This document shows positions 32,454 to 42,847 of a DNA stretch of 64,000 nt, piece by piece. Source of the DNA: Lycium barbarum (taxonomy: Eukaryota; Streptophyta; Magnoliopsida; Solanales; Solanaceae); the NCBI RefSeq assembly GCF_019175385.1, contig NC_083337.1, positions 164,747,713 to 164,811,712 of the forward strand, given 5' to 3'. The notes beneath the pieces were generated by a model that saw only the letters and a program-made list of their open reading frames with translations, ran no database searches and was not told the DNA's origin. A program made the position numbers and the translations under genes. Position 1 is the stretch's first letter, and each line of letters starts with the position of its first letter.

Positions 32454-32927
32454 TCAAATAGAGTTTTCCTCTTCCTGTTTGATCAAACGCAATTCCTCCT
32501 TCTTCTTTCCATCCAGCTGAGCTTTCCTTATGTTCAGCTCTACCTCTTCCCCTTTCAGCAGCATCCACTTCTCATTCATGGCCTTCAACTTCTCTGGTCC
32601 CAAACTAATTAAGGCCTTTCTAATGGACTCATTAACTAAGAATAAGCTAATTTCGCGGGCGGCCAACAGATACGGATAATCATTCAAAGAGACTTCTTCA
32701 ACTGCATTCTCAGCTACAATAGAAATTAATTAGATTTAGAACATTGTAATACTAATTAGAGATGTGAACGGTTTACTTACCTTGTGCTACAGTGATGCGT
32801 GAACTGGCTACTTCCTCGGAAGAGCTTTCTGTTAGAAAGGTGAAATAAAATCTTAGTTAAAAAATCAAAATTACACAAAATGTTAATCTTAGAAGAAAAC
32901 CACAAAAAAAGATGGACCTTGTGCCAT
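32454..32927 (-). pseudogene. Small three-exon coiled-coil gene with probable frameshift
   Basis: Minus-strand exons: 32918-32927 (ATGGCACAAG), 32781-32828 and 32713-32454. The joins give a continuous acidic then amphipathic protein: MAQ-ESSSEEVASSRITVAQ-AENAVEEVSLNDYPYLL, then alternating charged segments (KLKAMNEKWMLLKGEEVEL, RKAQLDGKKKEELRLIKQEE). Intron 2 has a strong donor GTAAGT and acceptor TTGTAG. The frame ends at 32454 after EENSI, yet the next frame continues with coherent coiled-coil sequence (GKLYLKRIQLSEKHLDIVQK, EFMKSLE) to a stop at 32386. A one-base shift near 32465 would join them. An in-frame TAG precedes the ATG, and a further upstream non-coding exon starting near 32981 is possible. 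I do not recognise the family. It may be a decaying gene or carry an assembly error. Confidence 0.6.
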
Positions 32928-32999
32928 GAGGATCTTCAGCTAGGTGCAACTAACGCCTGCGTTTAGCCCTACACTTTGTGCTGTAATATGTTAAAAACA

Positions 33000-33456
33000 T
33001 GGATTAAAACTCCTTTATATAGTACTAAAGTATTCACGAATAATCCAACTTAATGAATAAGGTCATCAATTTTTCATTCAAATCAAACGAATTTCTATGC
33101 GCATGAATTTAATTTATAGTTAGAAATCAGAGAAAGCAATTAATAACTGCACCACTGGAACTTGAGCTGAAGATTAATGTGTAAGCAAATACTATTACTT
33201 GTCTACTTTTGACTTTGCACACCCTTAAATTAATAAACAAAGTATATATTTTATCATTATACTCATATTAATTGGTTTATAGTCTCAATAGACTTGAATA
33301 TTAATTTGAAATGAGCAATTAATGGTAATGGTAAAACAAGAAGAAAAAAAAAAAAACCTCTCTTAATATGTTAAAGTGGACAAGGAAAGGTAAACATTAA
33401 TTTATCCTATCATGGACAAGGAAAGGTAAACATTGATTTTTCTTATAATGGACAAG
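33000..33456. other. Intergenic with short tandem repeat
   Basis: At 33370-33455 a unit of about 40 bp (TGGACAAGGAAAGGTAAACATT(A/G)ATTT) is repeated about twice with a third partial copy. No gene. Confidence 0.6.
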
Positions 33457-33459
33457 TAA

Positions 33460-33699
33460 GGTGCCGTTTGGCCATAAATATCAAAAATAAATTCTTTTTT
33501 CAGAATTTTTTAAGTTAGAGTTCTGTTTGGTCATAGTTTTTGAAATTGTAATTTTTGTGAAATGTAGTTGTAAAAGTAAAAAAAAATTGAAAAATAAGTT
33601 TTTGAGTTTTTAATATTTCGGAATACAACTTCAAGTTGTATTCAAAATATTTATGGCCAAAGGCCCAAAAGTGAATAATTTTTATAGCCAAACAGAACC
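33460..33699. mobile_element. Tourist-like MITE
   Basis: 240 bp, flanked by TAA (33457-33459 and 33700-33702). The ends GGTGCCGTTTGGCCATAAAT and TTTATAGCCAAACAGAACC are inverted repeats. An internal inverted pair ACTTCAAGTTGTATTC also occurs. Confidence 0.75.
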
Positions 33700-33927
33700 T
33701 AAAAGTGAACGCACAGAGTAAAATGGCGCTTTACTTGTATAATCCCTTAAATATGGTCCACATCTTTATTTCTTTTCGATTTTCCAAGTCTTTACTCAAG
33801 TTCCAACAAGTGATGAGATAAGAGGTAATTAAACATGCAAGGTACAGTGGACTGTATTTTTTCAAGACTGGCCCGAGTCCTCTTAAAGTTCCAATAACTA
33901 AAGTCTAAAGAGATGACTAAGAAAGTA

Positions 33928-34560
33928 GGTTGACAGTGGTAATCCGTGTTTAGATTTAAAACAATCGACCACTTCAATCACTTACCAACATTTGAAAGTA
34001 AATGTTCAGAAAACAGAGATGGAAAGAAAATGACTATTTGATGGTAGAAGGAACAAGACCTTGTAATTCAAAACTTATTTGCATTTCGACAAAGTATGAA
34101 ATGTTTTCCACGTTCTTCTACAAAGTTTTATAGAGTATAATTGATTAAGTTCAACTTTAAAAAAAGATTTAAGTCGAAACTTAAACATACAGAAACAATC
34201 ATGACCTTTATGAAATGCTTAAACTAGTCTATATTATATAATAGCCCCTAAACACCTTGCCCAGTGGTAAATTAATTTATAATTTTTTATCATTCTCTAA
34301 ATTAAATTTGTACGATTATTCAAGTGCATCACCAATTTGAAATAGCCGGTAAATTTAACAATTTATTCACATAATCATTTACCATTTCACAAATGTAACA
34401 AAACCCATTAAAGCGCTGCCAAGTACAGTCACAGCTACCCATAACGACAACTATTGGGAAACGTTAAAAGCATATTAGTGTCAAGTTTTGTAAATCTTGA
34501 TATTACATTATTCTAATTCTGAGCAATTTATGTATGGAATAGACCCAATCAACATATAGT
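33928..34560. repeat. H2B-flank repeat, copy 3 of 3, next to H2B copy 2
   Basis: Shares GTGGTAAT(T/C)CGTGTTTA, ATGACTATTTGATGGTAG(T/A)A, TTCTTCTACAAAGTTT and AAGTCGAAACTTAAA with copies 1 and 2, with more divergence and insertions. After 34250 it continues into the block related to 27400-28010. Confidence 0.75.
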
Positions 34561-34765
34561 AAAAAGTCATATACCACGTTCATGTTCTGTTTCAAATTCT
34601 GAATGAAGACACATACAACATGACGAACGAAAACAGATCCAACACAGAATTTCAATACAGAAAAAGATACCATTCATTTGCATTAATCATTCTAAGGCCA
34701 ATTACATTTCAAAAATCAAAAACCAACAACCTTTACATTGACCTAAAACACCCCCAAATCAAGAC

Positions 34766-35200
34766 CTAACCGCTAGTAAACTTGGTAACAGCCTTAGTCC
34801 CTTCACTCACAGCATGCTTGGCCAACTCCCCAGGCAAGACAAGTCTAACAGCAGTCTGAATTTCCCTACTAGTAATCGTCGGCTTCTTGTTATACCTTGC
34901 CAATCTAGAAGATTCCTGAGCAAGCTTCTCAAAAATATCATTAATGAAACTATTCATGATCCCCATAGCCTTGCTGGAAATACCAATATCAGGATGAACT
35001 TGCTTAAGCACTTTGAAGATGTAGATCTTGTAGGTCTCAACGCTCTTCTTTGACCTCTTCTTCTTCTTGTCGGCTGCTCCAGCGTCCTTTGGAAGCTTCT
35101 TCCCGGCTTTTGGCTTCTTCTCTGCCGGAGCTTTCTCAGCTGCCTTCTTTTCCTCCACTGGTTTTTTCTCAGCTGGCTTCTTCTCTGCCTTTGGTGCCAT
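34766..35200 (-). CDS. H2B: Canonical histone H2B, copy 2
   Basis: An intronless 144-residue H2B, identical to copy 1 except A42 and K46. The same histone fold and the C-terminal KFTSG with Lys140 are present. The nucleotide sequence and about 150 bp of 3'UTR (34640-34765) are almost identical to copy 1, while the 5'UTR and more distal flanks are clearly more diverged, which suggests sequence homogenisation of the gene body. The promoter to the right has a TATA box, two octamer-type elements and a G-box, so regulation is probably S-phase-linked like other plant H2Bs. Fully intact. Confidence 0.97.
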   Translation of the reverse strand: MAPKAEKKPAEKKPVEEKKAAEKAPAEKKPKAGKKLPKDAGAADKKKKRSKKSVETYKIYIFKVLKQVHPDIGISSKAMGIMNSFINDIFEKLAQESSRLARYNKKPTITSREIQTAVRLVLPGELAKHAVSEGTKAVTKFTSG

Positions 35201-35296
35201 TGTTGAGAATTCTTAAAGATAAATAGAGATTTTTTTTTTTTTTAATAAAGAGGATGTATTGTGTGAGTGATGAGGAATGCGTAATGGTGAGTGAGG

Positions 35297-35463
35297 ATTA
35301 TATAGGTTTTGGGCTCTGTTGTTTGATTGGTTGTTTTCGGATGACGCGGATTGTGTATGTCAGCCGTTGATGAATTAGAGAATGGACGATCAGTATTGGC
35401 TGTTAAGAAAGTTAATGAGCCACGTGGTTGTTTATGATTCGTTATTTGTTGTTTTCGCGGATC
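35297..35463 (-). promoter_or_regulatory. H2B copy 2 promoter: TATA, octamers, G-box
   Basis: TATATAAT (minus-strand reading) at 35297-35304. Octamer-like CGCGGATT at 35345-35352 and an exact plant histone octamer CGCGGATC at 35456-35463, plus strand. G-box CACGTG at 35421-35426. This set is richer than at copy 1 and typical of replication-dependent histone promoters. Confidence 0.7.
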
Positions 35464-35469
35464 GTGGTT

Positions 35470-35870
35470 ATCGCAGCCGGTAATGAAAGAGAAAGTGGCG
35501 GTAGATTTTAAAATGTTCTGCGATCCATGTGAAAATTTTGTGTGGCGCTTTTTGAATTTTAGTTTCTAGTTTCTACATGGGCGGGAATAGGAATTTGCCC
35601 GCTTAATTAAGTTTTCCCTATTTCAACTGCGGGGCATTTATAATTTGAGGGAATTGTAAATGTTTTTTAAAGGCTTTCGTGAAATAATTTGTATTTTGTT
35701 GGAATCGGATGATTTGTGAAAGTAGAAGACAGTAGTTTTGATACATTACCAAACATTCAACTTACGCCCTCGTTATTCAGTTAGTGTGCATCGTATAACT
35801 TTTTTAACGACTAATTGTATAGAAATCCATTAACATATATATATGTTACATCCCAAATTTAAGTGGTTCT
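35470..35870. other. Intergenic, no gene seen
   Basis: Distal flank of H2B copy 2. No open frame or repeat of note. Confidence 0.5.
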
Positions 35871-35935
35871 ATGAGACTATGACCGGTATCTGTTGGTGAA
35901 TATACCACAAATAACATTACAGTTGAAAAATAAAA

Positions 35936-36170
35936 TAAACAAAAAATGAATAAATAAATATTTTTCAGATTGATGCGTGAATATTTCGTTCTCTTTAAGG
36001 AGATTCAAGTCCACTGCGGCATAATATTCATCGGCCCAACAGTAATACTCTGACTTGTCCCTTTCAAGATACAACAGTCCATCAACGTCGTGTGATTCAA
36101 ATAACTCCGGACTAGTTGAGGAGTCCAAAACTCCACCAAAAGAATATCTTCCTTCAACATATATAAAATT
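35936..36170 (-). pseudogene. Possible coding fragment, unrecognised
   Basis: On the minus strand the frame reads FIYVEGRYSFGGVLDSSTSP, then ELFESHDVDGLLYLERDKSE, YYCWADEYYAAVDLNLLKEN with balanced, globular-looking composition unlike the surrounding AT-rich DNA. There is no ATG in this frame before YVEG, and the reading degenerates into AT-rich sequence to the left. It ends about 70 bp from the target site of the 36.2-kb Mutator-like element. It may be an exon or a fragment of a gene. I do not recognise the family. Confidence 0.35.
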
Positions 36171-36322
36171 ACTCTCTTTTCACTAGTGAATAAGTTGGAC
36201 ACTTAGAATATTTTTCTTTGTCTAAACTCTCTCTCTCTCACTACTCGAGTCCGGAACCAAAATAACCCAAAAAAAAAAAGTATGAATCAAAATACCCCAG
36301 GAAAAAAATGGGTACAAAAGTA

Positions 36323-36470
36323 CCTTTAACGCATGATTTTCATGCGTTAAAGGACTTAACGCGGACGGAGCCGTTAAGTCCTTTAACGCATGAAAATCAT
36401 GCGTTAAAGGTGTCCCTTTTTTTTGGCAAATTTCTCTCACCTTTAACGCATGATTTTCATGCGTTAAAGG
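36323..36470. repeat. Palindrome array, left arm
   Basis: Three 31-bp modules at 36323-36353, 36380-36410 and 36440-36470, arms CCTTTAACGCATGA/TCATGCGTTAAAGG, loops TTT, AAA, TTT. The first two are joined by a smaller palindrome (ACTTAACG...CGTTAAGT) to make an 88-bp nested palindrome. Confidence 0.95.
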
Positions 36471-37004
36471 TCTCCCTTTTTAAAAAAAAAAAACTTTCTT
36501 CTTTTCTTTCTTTTTTTCTTCCTTTCTTTCACACTTTTTTACATATTTTAGACATAGATTAATTATGCTTCGAGACTCCAAAACTTGAATATTTTATATA
36601 GAACCCTATTTATTTTTGTGCGATTAATAAGGTAGGCTCAACACATCAAGGATACACAAAACTTCGGATTGTCGTTTTAGTGATTGAAAAGTGCTCGAAG
36701 TCCATTTTTGTTTGAAGACTTGTTGTCATTAGCTTTAAGTTATTTATGTTTTAGGGTTATACATTATTTTTATATTAATGCGTAACTTTATTTTGACAAT
36801 TTCACAAATAAATAAATTAACAATAAATAAAAAATTAACAAATTAATAATCCATAATCAATTAACAAATATTAATTCACAATCAATTATTTCTGTGTATT
36901 TTTTATTTTATTTTTTTGCGTTATCCCCTTCAACACCCAACTAATTGGAGTCCGCAACTTAAATAACTTCAAAAGTGGGTTTGGGTACCAAAATAATCCA
37001 TTAA

Positions 37005-37110
37005 CGAATAACGAACAATAAGTTAAATCCTGAATAACGAATAATAAACTAAATCTCGAATAACGAACGATAAACTAAATCCTGAATAACAAACGATAAG
37101 CTAAATCCTT
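37005..37110. repeat. 26-bp tandem repeat in the central loop
   Basis: About four copies of GAATAACGAACGATAAACTAAATCC with substitutions, at the inner edge of the left arm. Confidence 0.75.
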
Positions 37111-38347
37111 AGTTTTAGATTGAACATCATTAACAGAATTTCCGAAAAGGATTAGTTAGTTAACATAATTTTTTGATGAAGGATTAGTTAGTTAATATAA
37201 AATTTTGTTCGTTATTACTTTAACTAGATGAATTAAGTAAATTATAATCGACAATACAATATCATGGATTATTCAAAATAACTAATTAAATCCTCCATAA
37301 CTTATCCTAGTTAAGTAAGTTTCAATTAGAGATTTTTTTTAGTTAATTTCAAGAATAATGAATAATTTAGTATTTACAAATACGACACCTCCATGGATCT
37401 CCGTTAATTATTTGTTAATTATGGCATTGTTAATATTTGTTAATTATGTCATTGTTAATATATTTATTTCTGAAATTGTTTTTCCCGTGTTATTTACTTG
37501 TTTATCCCATGTCAATCGTTAAATAAATTAGTTCATTTTTTTTACTAATAATATCTTCTCAACGCTCCCGCTGAGGTTTGATCCATGGTGGATGAGATTA
37601 AAAAAAGTCAAAAGCCAAAGGCTTTACCACCATGCCAAGTTGCTTAAAGTAACAATGTAGACACTTTTTATTATTTTGTATGTTCACTAATGCTATCTAA
37701 CTTGTTTTCTTAAATTGAATTTGGAACCTTGAAATTGACATTGATCTGGAAAAAATACCCAAAATAAAAAAAAATCGCATCAAATGGACATCCGAGCACA
37801 AATTTATGACCATTTAAAATTTCACCAACTTACAAATAAATTAGTGCGCAAAAGGTTTTTTAATGGGTTATTTTGGTACCCAAATCCACTTTTTGGGTTA
37901 TTTAAGTTGCAGACTCCAATTAGTTGGGGGTTAAAGGGTATAACGCAAAAATAAAAAATTACACATAAATAATTGATCATGAATTGATATTTTGTTAATT
38001 GATTATAAAAATAAAGTTATAATCACTAAAAATAAAGTTACGCATTAATATAAAAATAATGTGTAACCCTAAAACATAAATAACTTAAAGCTAATGACAA
38101 CAAGTCTTCAAACAAAAATGGACTACGAGCACTTTTCAACTAAAACGACAATCTGAAGTTTTGTGTATCCTTGTTGAGCCTACCTTATTAATCGCACAAA
38201 AATAAATAGGGTTCTATATAAAATATTCAAGTTTTGGAGTCTCGAAGCATGATTAATCTATATCTAAAGTATGTAAAAAAGTGTGAAAGAAAGGAAGAAA
38301 GAAAGAAAGAAAAGAAAAGAAAGAATTTTTTTTTAAAAAAAGGGAGA

Positions 38348-38494
38348 CCTTTAACGCATGAAAATCATGCGTTAAAGGTGAGAGAAATTTGCCAAAAAAT
38401 GGGACACATTTAACGCATGATTTTCATGCGTTAAAGGACTTAACAGCTCCGTCTGCGTTAAGTCCTTTAACGCATGAAAATCATGCGTTAAAGG
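38348..38494. repeat. Palindrome array, right arm
   Basis: Mirror of the left arm: modules at 38348-38378, about 38407-38437 (first base pairs changed, CATTTAACG) and 38464-38494, with loops AAA, TTT, AAA. The inter-module spacer has ACTTAACAGCTCCGTCTG. Confidence 0.93.
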
Positions 38495-38579
38495 TACTTT
38501 TGTACCCATTTTTTTTCCTGGGGTATTTTGGTTCATACCCTTTTTTTTGGGTTATTTTGGTTCCGGACCCTCACTACTC

Positions 38580-39790
38580 CAACCTCACTACACACTACAT
38601 GCAACGACTCGCTAGGTCGTATGGGGCTTTGACCATTTTACCCTTACTAGTACCTTCCCAAGAATAGAAAGAAGTTTAATGCGAACTCGAAAAGTTAAAA
38701 GTCTAAAAACTGAAACTTGTGTTGGTTGTTGTTGTGCATTGTCTGGAACTTGTCTTCATTTCCGTTGGGGCTGACTTAGTAAATTAGACGTCCATTGGGA
38801 ATTCTGATGCCACGAAAGAGTTCGTAGCGTGTTTTTATGAATATGTACATGTTTGGTTTGAGTCTGTAGGGCCCCGGATTAGTGTTGGGATTTTGGGTGG
38901 AAACCCCAGAGCTATTGGTCAATATGGACCGCTGCAGCGGTAATAGTATTACCCTTGTAGCGGGTCCGCCGTAGCGGGGAGGTGGTCGCCGCCGCGGAGT
39001 CGGTGAATTAAATGAAGTCCGCCATACCGGGACTATTTCAGCTATAGCGAGACCGCCGTAGCGAACGTCGACCGCTGCAGCAGTCAACGGGAGGTAGAGA
39101 CAGTGTTTTATATTTCATACTTGGAACCGATTCCCCACATAACACAAAAAATAGTTCCCAAAAATACTAAGGCGATTCTAAGTCTAAAAGATAGTTGTTT
39201 AGAATTTGATTCTTGCTAGAATAGTGTGTAATATCAGTTCCACTTTTTATGTTAGAATAGCTTAGCATAGATTTTGCTTTCTTTTTTGGATTCTTCTATA
39301 AATACTTGGATTTCTTTAATAAATTTCCCACCATATTGGTGGTTTCATAAAAAAAAAGGCGATTTTTATAAGGCTAGGGCACCATTCTTCATCATTGTAA
39401 GTCTTCACCTTTAACTCTGTTCATTCCATAATCGTCTCAAGTCCCTACATCGTTTAAGGTTCTTTAATGGTGAATTGAAAGGCTAGAAACCTAGAACTTA
39501 TGAAACCCTTGAACAATGTATGGGTATTGATTTTATTATTGTTTAATCATCTGGGAGTATAGATTATCACTTTTTAGATAGAACGCATGAATTGTTATAG
39601 TGATTGTGGAGATTTATTTTAGGATGAATTCATGCTTAATGATAGTTCACCCATTGAAAAGGGGTAGAAGTAGTGGGGTTTCCTTCCCCAAATTGTTATT
39701 CTGTTGAGTGGATAATTCAATACTCATTGAGCGTTATCATTTCTAGACTTTGAACGTTCCGAAACTTTGCGAAAGGGGAAAGCGGTTGCA
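38580..39790. mobile_element. LTR-retrotransposon remnant with GC-rich CCGCTGCAGCGG motifs
   Basis: The 38929-39090 section is strikingly GC-rich, with repeated CCGCTGCAGCGG, CCGCCGTAGCG and CTATAGCG motifs. Downstream text (TATAAATACTTGGATTTC near 39297, then GGTGAATTGAAAGGCTAGAAACC) reads like the leader part of a gypsy LTR. No coding frame and no clean ends. The minus ORF at 38776-39087 is a product of the GC-rich repeat. Confidence 0.45.
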
Positions 39791-39792
39791 AA

Positions 39793-42569
39793 TGTCACGC
39801 CGCAAAATAAAAGGAGATGTGGCACGGCACTTGATGCCTGCCAACTTGCACCAAACGAACCGATTTAGTATAGTGATTACCCATATACCGCAATTCAATT
39901 AATTAACATCAATATTAAGTGAGTAAGCCGAAGTGAACAATATTAATCAACATGCTCGTTAACCAAGTCATAATATAAAAATTTTCTTTGCAAATCCAAA
40001 TGGGATTCTATAACCTAAAAGTAATACAAGTTTATCTATGGAGCCTCTATGAAACTACGAATGAAATTATACAGTTGCGAGAATAGCTTGCACTATACAA
40101 AAATAAAAATATACAACAATGTGAATCCCAGCTCGCACATTGACCACCCTGCACCTGACCTCTTGCTCGACCTAACACCATTTACACAAATGATGTCTGA
40201 GTATTGGAATACTTAGATATGAGTCATAGCCACCATCTATGATGGGGCAGTAGTTATAAAGATATATGAGAAAATATTAAGTGCATGAGAGATGGATTAT
40301 ATACACATTTCAATTCATCAAAAATATATGATGTGAACACGATTTATAAATACATGGGAGATAAAAACAAGTACAAAATTTAATTTATCAAAGCACATAA
40401 GAAGCAACAGTCACGTAAACACGTGTAGGATCTTTCTAAAACTTCTCAATTTAACAAAAAAAATATCTATGTCATAAGCTAGGGTTTCATAATCCAACTT
40501 TTCAATTAATACAAATGATTTAAATCTTCTCAAATACTCATAAATTACTAGTTCGAGTAGTTGGAATTACCTTAGAATATTTGAATCTTGAAAATCCCTC
40601 TTTTGGAGTTTTGGTGTTCTAGAGGGGATTTCTTGAAATCTAACAATTTTGCAAGTTGAATGCTCTTAATATATGTGTTAACCACTTTAAATCAACACAA
40701 AGTATATGACAAACTTACCTTAGGTAGCATAGTAGGAGGCCTTGGCCGAGAGCCACTCGAAGAACCAAGAAAGTGTATGTGTGTTGCTCTGCTATGTCTA
40801 TTTCTATTTTGATTTTAATAAATAAACAATAGGATATTTATGAGCCCAAACTTGGTAATTGCAAAGGAAATGGACCTGAATAATTTAGTCCATTTAGTCA
40901 CCACTAAAGAGCATATATGCAGAGGCTAAAATTAGCTTTCAGTTGTGGATATTTGTTTCCACGTTCTTCTCCCTTCTTTCCTTTTTTATAACATAATTGA
41001 ATATTCATATACCACCCATGTATCCCCGCCATGTTATATAAGTATTAACATGTCCGAAATATTTTTCTGAATTTGTCGTCGTCGTTGGTACAATAACAAA
41101 TATTTCCTATATTTGTTAGCCCACTTAAAGTGTTAAAACTTAAATCGAAATTTTTCAAGTATGCAACAACCAATCAATGAGAACAACATGTTCGTATGAA
41201 ATTATCGGGTATAATCACTATATGGTTAAGTCAATTGCATTGAGCAAAAACTTGTTAATAGTCAACTGAAAACAAAAATAACACGGCATGACCTAAGCCT
41301 ATCGCTTTAGCCTTTGTCAAACCCTGCAAATGCTAAAGCAAAATAATTGCATTGTTCCAGTTCAATTTCGAGGTAGGTTACGATTTACTTGAGTTACACT
41401 TTGATTAGTTGATTGTATATGTGTAATGAAGTTGATAGGATAAAGTATGATTGGTTGTATAAATTCTGACTATGCGGGCTTGTGTCGTTCCTTCATATAC
41501 CGAAACTTGAGATAGAATGGTTGTGTTTTGAAAAGGAAGCAGTCAATATATACTCTTTTTGTTGATTGAGATGGTTGCATAATCATGTTGTATTGAGTTA
41601 ATTTATCTGAGTCTTGTTATGACTTGTGGCATGATGTCTTGTATTCATTGACATTGATATTATTGACTGATCATGTTCCATATTGACTATTGCACTGGAA
41701 ATACATTGAGATTCATATTGTGACCAAATACAGAGATATAAATATATAAAGGCACATTTGACAGGGGGTGAGGATGTGGCCTAGTTATGGGCTAGTGATC
41801 CGAGATCAGTTCCGGAGCTAGTGGTACATGGGTCCCCTGCAAGTCTTGGCTATTTAGAGGAAAAAAATAACATTCAGCATGTGCGTACACAGTTGAGATA
41901 CTTTCATTATTTTATTGCATTGCATCGGACTCATGTAATTCCGTTATTGGCTGATGATCGAACTTATATCAACTCGGTGATTGATTGATAGCTGCACTTA
42001 TCTTATTCATGTGTTGGCTGATTTATGTTGATGACATTATTTCTGTTGTTGTGCCTATCTTATTGATTTTATGAAGTATGCGTGATACTAATCTTAGTCG
42101 GCATTGATATCTACCAATACCAGGTGTTTGTACTGATACTACCTTGCTGTACTTTTTATTTGAGTGCTGATTATGTTCCAGAGACATCTTCCAAACCTCA
42201 TATCTAATGTGAGGCCAGTTCCCGATCAGATCCAAGGGTGAGCTCCTATCCATGCAATGCCGCCTGAAGATATTTCCTTATTTGGATGTCTACTTTCATT
42301 CCAGACATTTATGATTATTTTAGATAGTTATTTCATTCATTAGATAGTTTTATGTTCTAGAGTCCTTGTACGATGACTTTCAGATTTTGGGATGGTAATA
42401 ATTAGGATTTCTGCAGTTTATTTGTTTATGGCATGATTAGACAGATTATGATTTAATTTGGCTATTGATTTGTGATTGTTTAAATGATTAAGTAATTGGG
42501 TAAAAGGGATGGTTCGCCCACTAGGGGAAAATAGTGCCGGTGCCGCTCACGGCTAATTGGATCGTGACA
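39793..42569 (+). mobile_element. Solo-LTR-like gypsy fragment
   Basis: It starts TGTCACGCCGC and ends GGATCGTGACA, so the termini form a 7-bp inverted TGTCACG/CGTGACA pair typical of nightshade gypsy LTRs. The 3' end text GGTTCGCCCACTAGGGG...GTGCCGCTCACGGC is also characteristic. A TATA-like TTATATAAG lies near 41034. The flanks (GCAAA and CTATA) are not a duplication, so the two ends may come from different insertions. No gag or pol frame. Confidence 0.55.
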
Positions 42570-42839
42570 CTATAGTATTTCCCACATTTCATACAATACA
42601 ATATTTTTCTACTCACCACAAAATAAGAATGACTTCTATTTATAGGTGAAAAATTCATCCTTAGAATGAATTTGATGAAAAAGTGGAATAGTGGGATATT
42701 AAATTTGTAAGAATGTGGAGTAGTAAAGAGTTGAAGTTTATGAAAGTTACAAGAGAAATTATGGTCACATTCATCCACTAACTCAAATGAGTAATGCGAT
42801 GGTGGTTATGAGTATTTCAAGGGGTAAACACAACCATAC
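42570..42839. other. Spacer between LTR and hAT element
   Basis: No gene or repeat recognised. Confidence 0.5.
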
Positions 42840-42847
42840 CCTGTACT

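Larger units (their letters stand above)
36247..38569. mobile_element. Mutator-like fold-back element with inverted arms of about 700 bp
   Basis: Flanked by a 10-bp duplication CTCACTACTC (36237-36246 and 38570-38579). The ends are GAGTCCGGAACCAAAATAACC and the complement of GGTTATTTTGGTTCCGGACC. Inverted homology runs inward to about 37004 on the left and from about 37860 on the right, with a central loop of about 850 bp. No transposase or PMD frame. Six palindrome modules lie near the ends (three each). A second GAGTCCGCAAC-type terminus-like sequence occurs inside each arm (36951 on the left). Apparent ORFs over the arms (LTHDFHALK-type) are translations of the palindromes. Confidence 0.88.

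Noticed and set aside
36222..38667. Open frames rich in LTHDFHALKDLT/LTHENHALK on both strands, looking like a repeat protein
   Set aside because: They are direct translations of the ACGCATGA palindromes and their spacers, appear in both orientations, and have no start or splice context.
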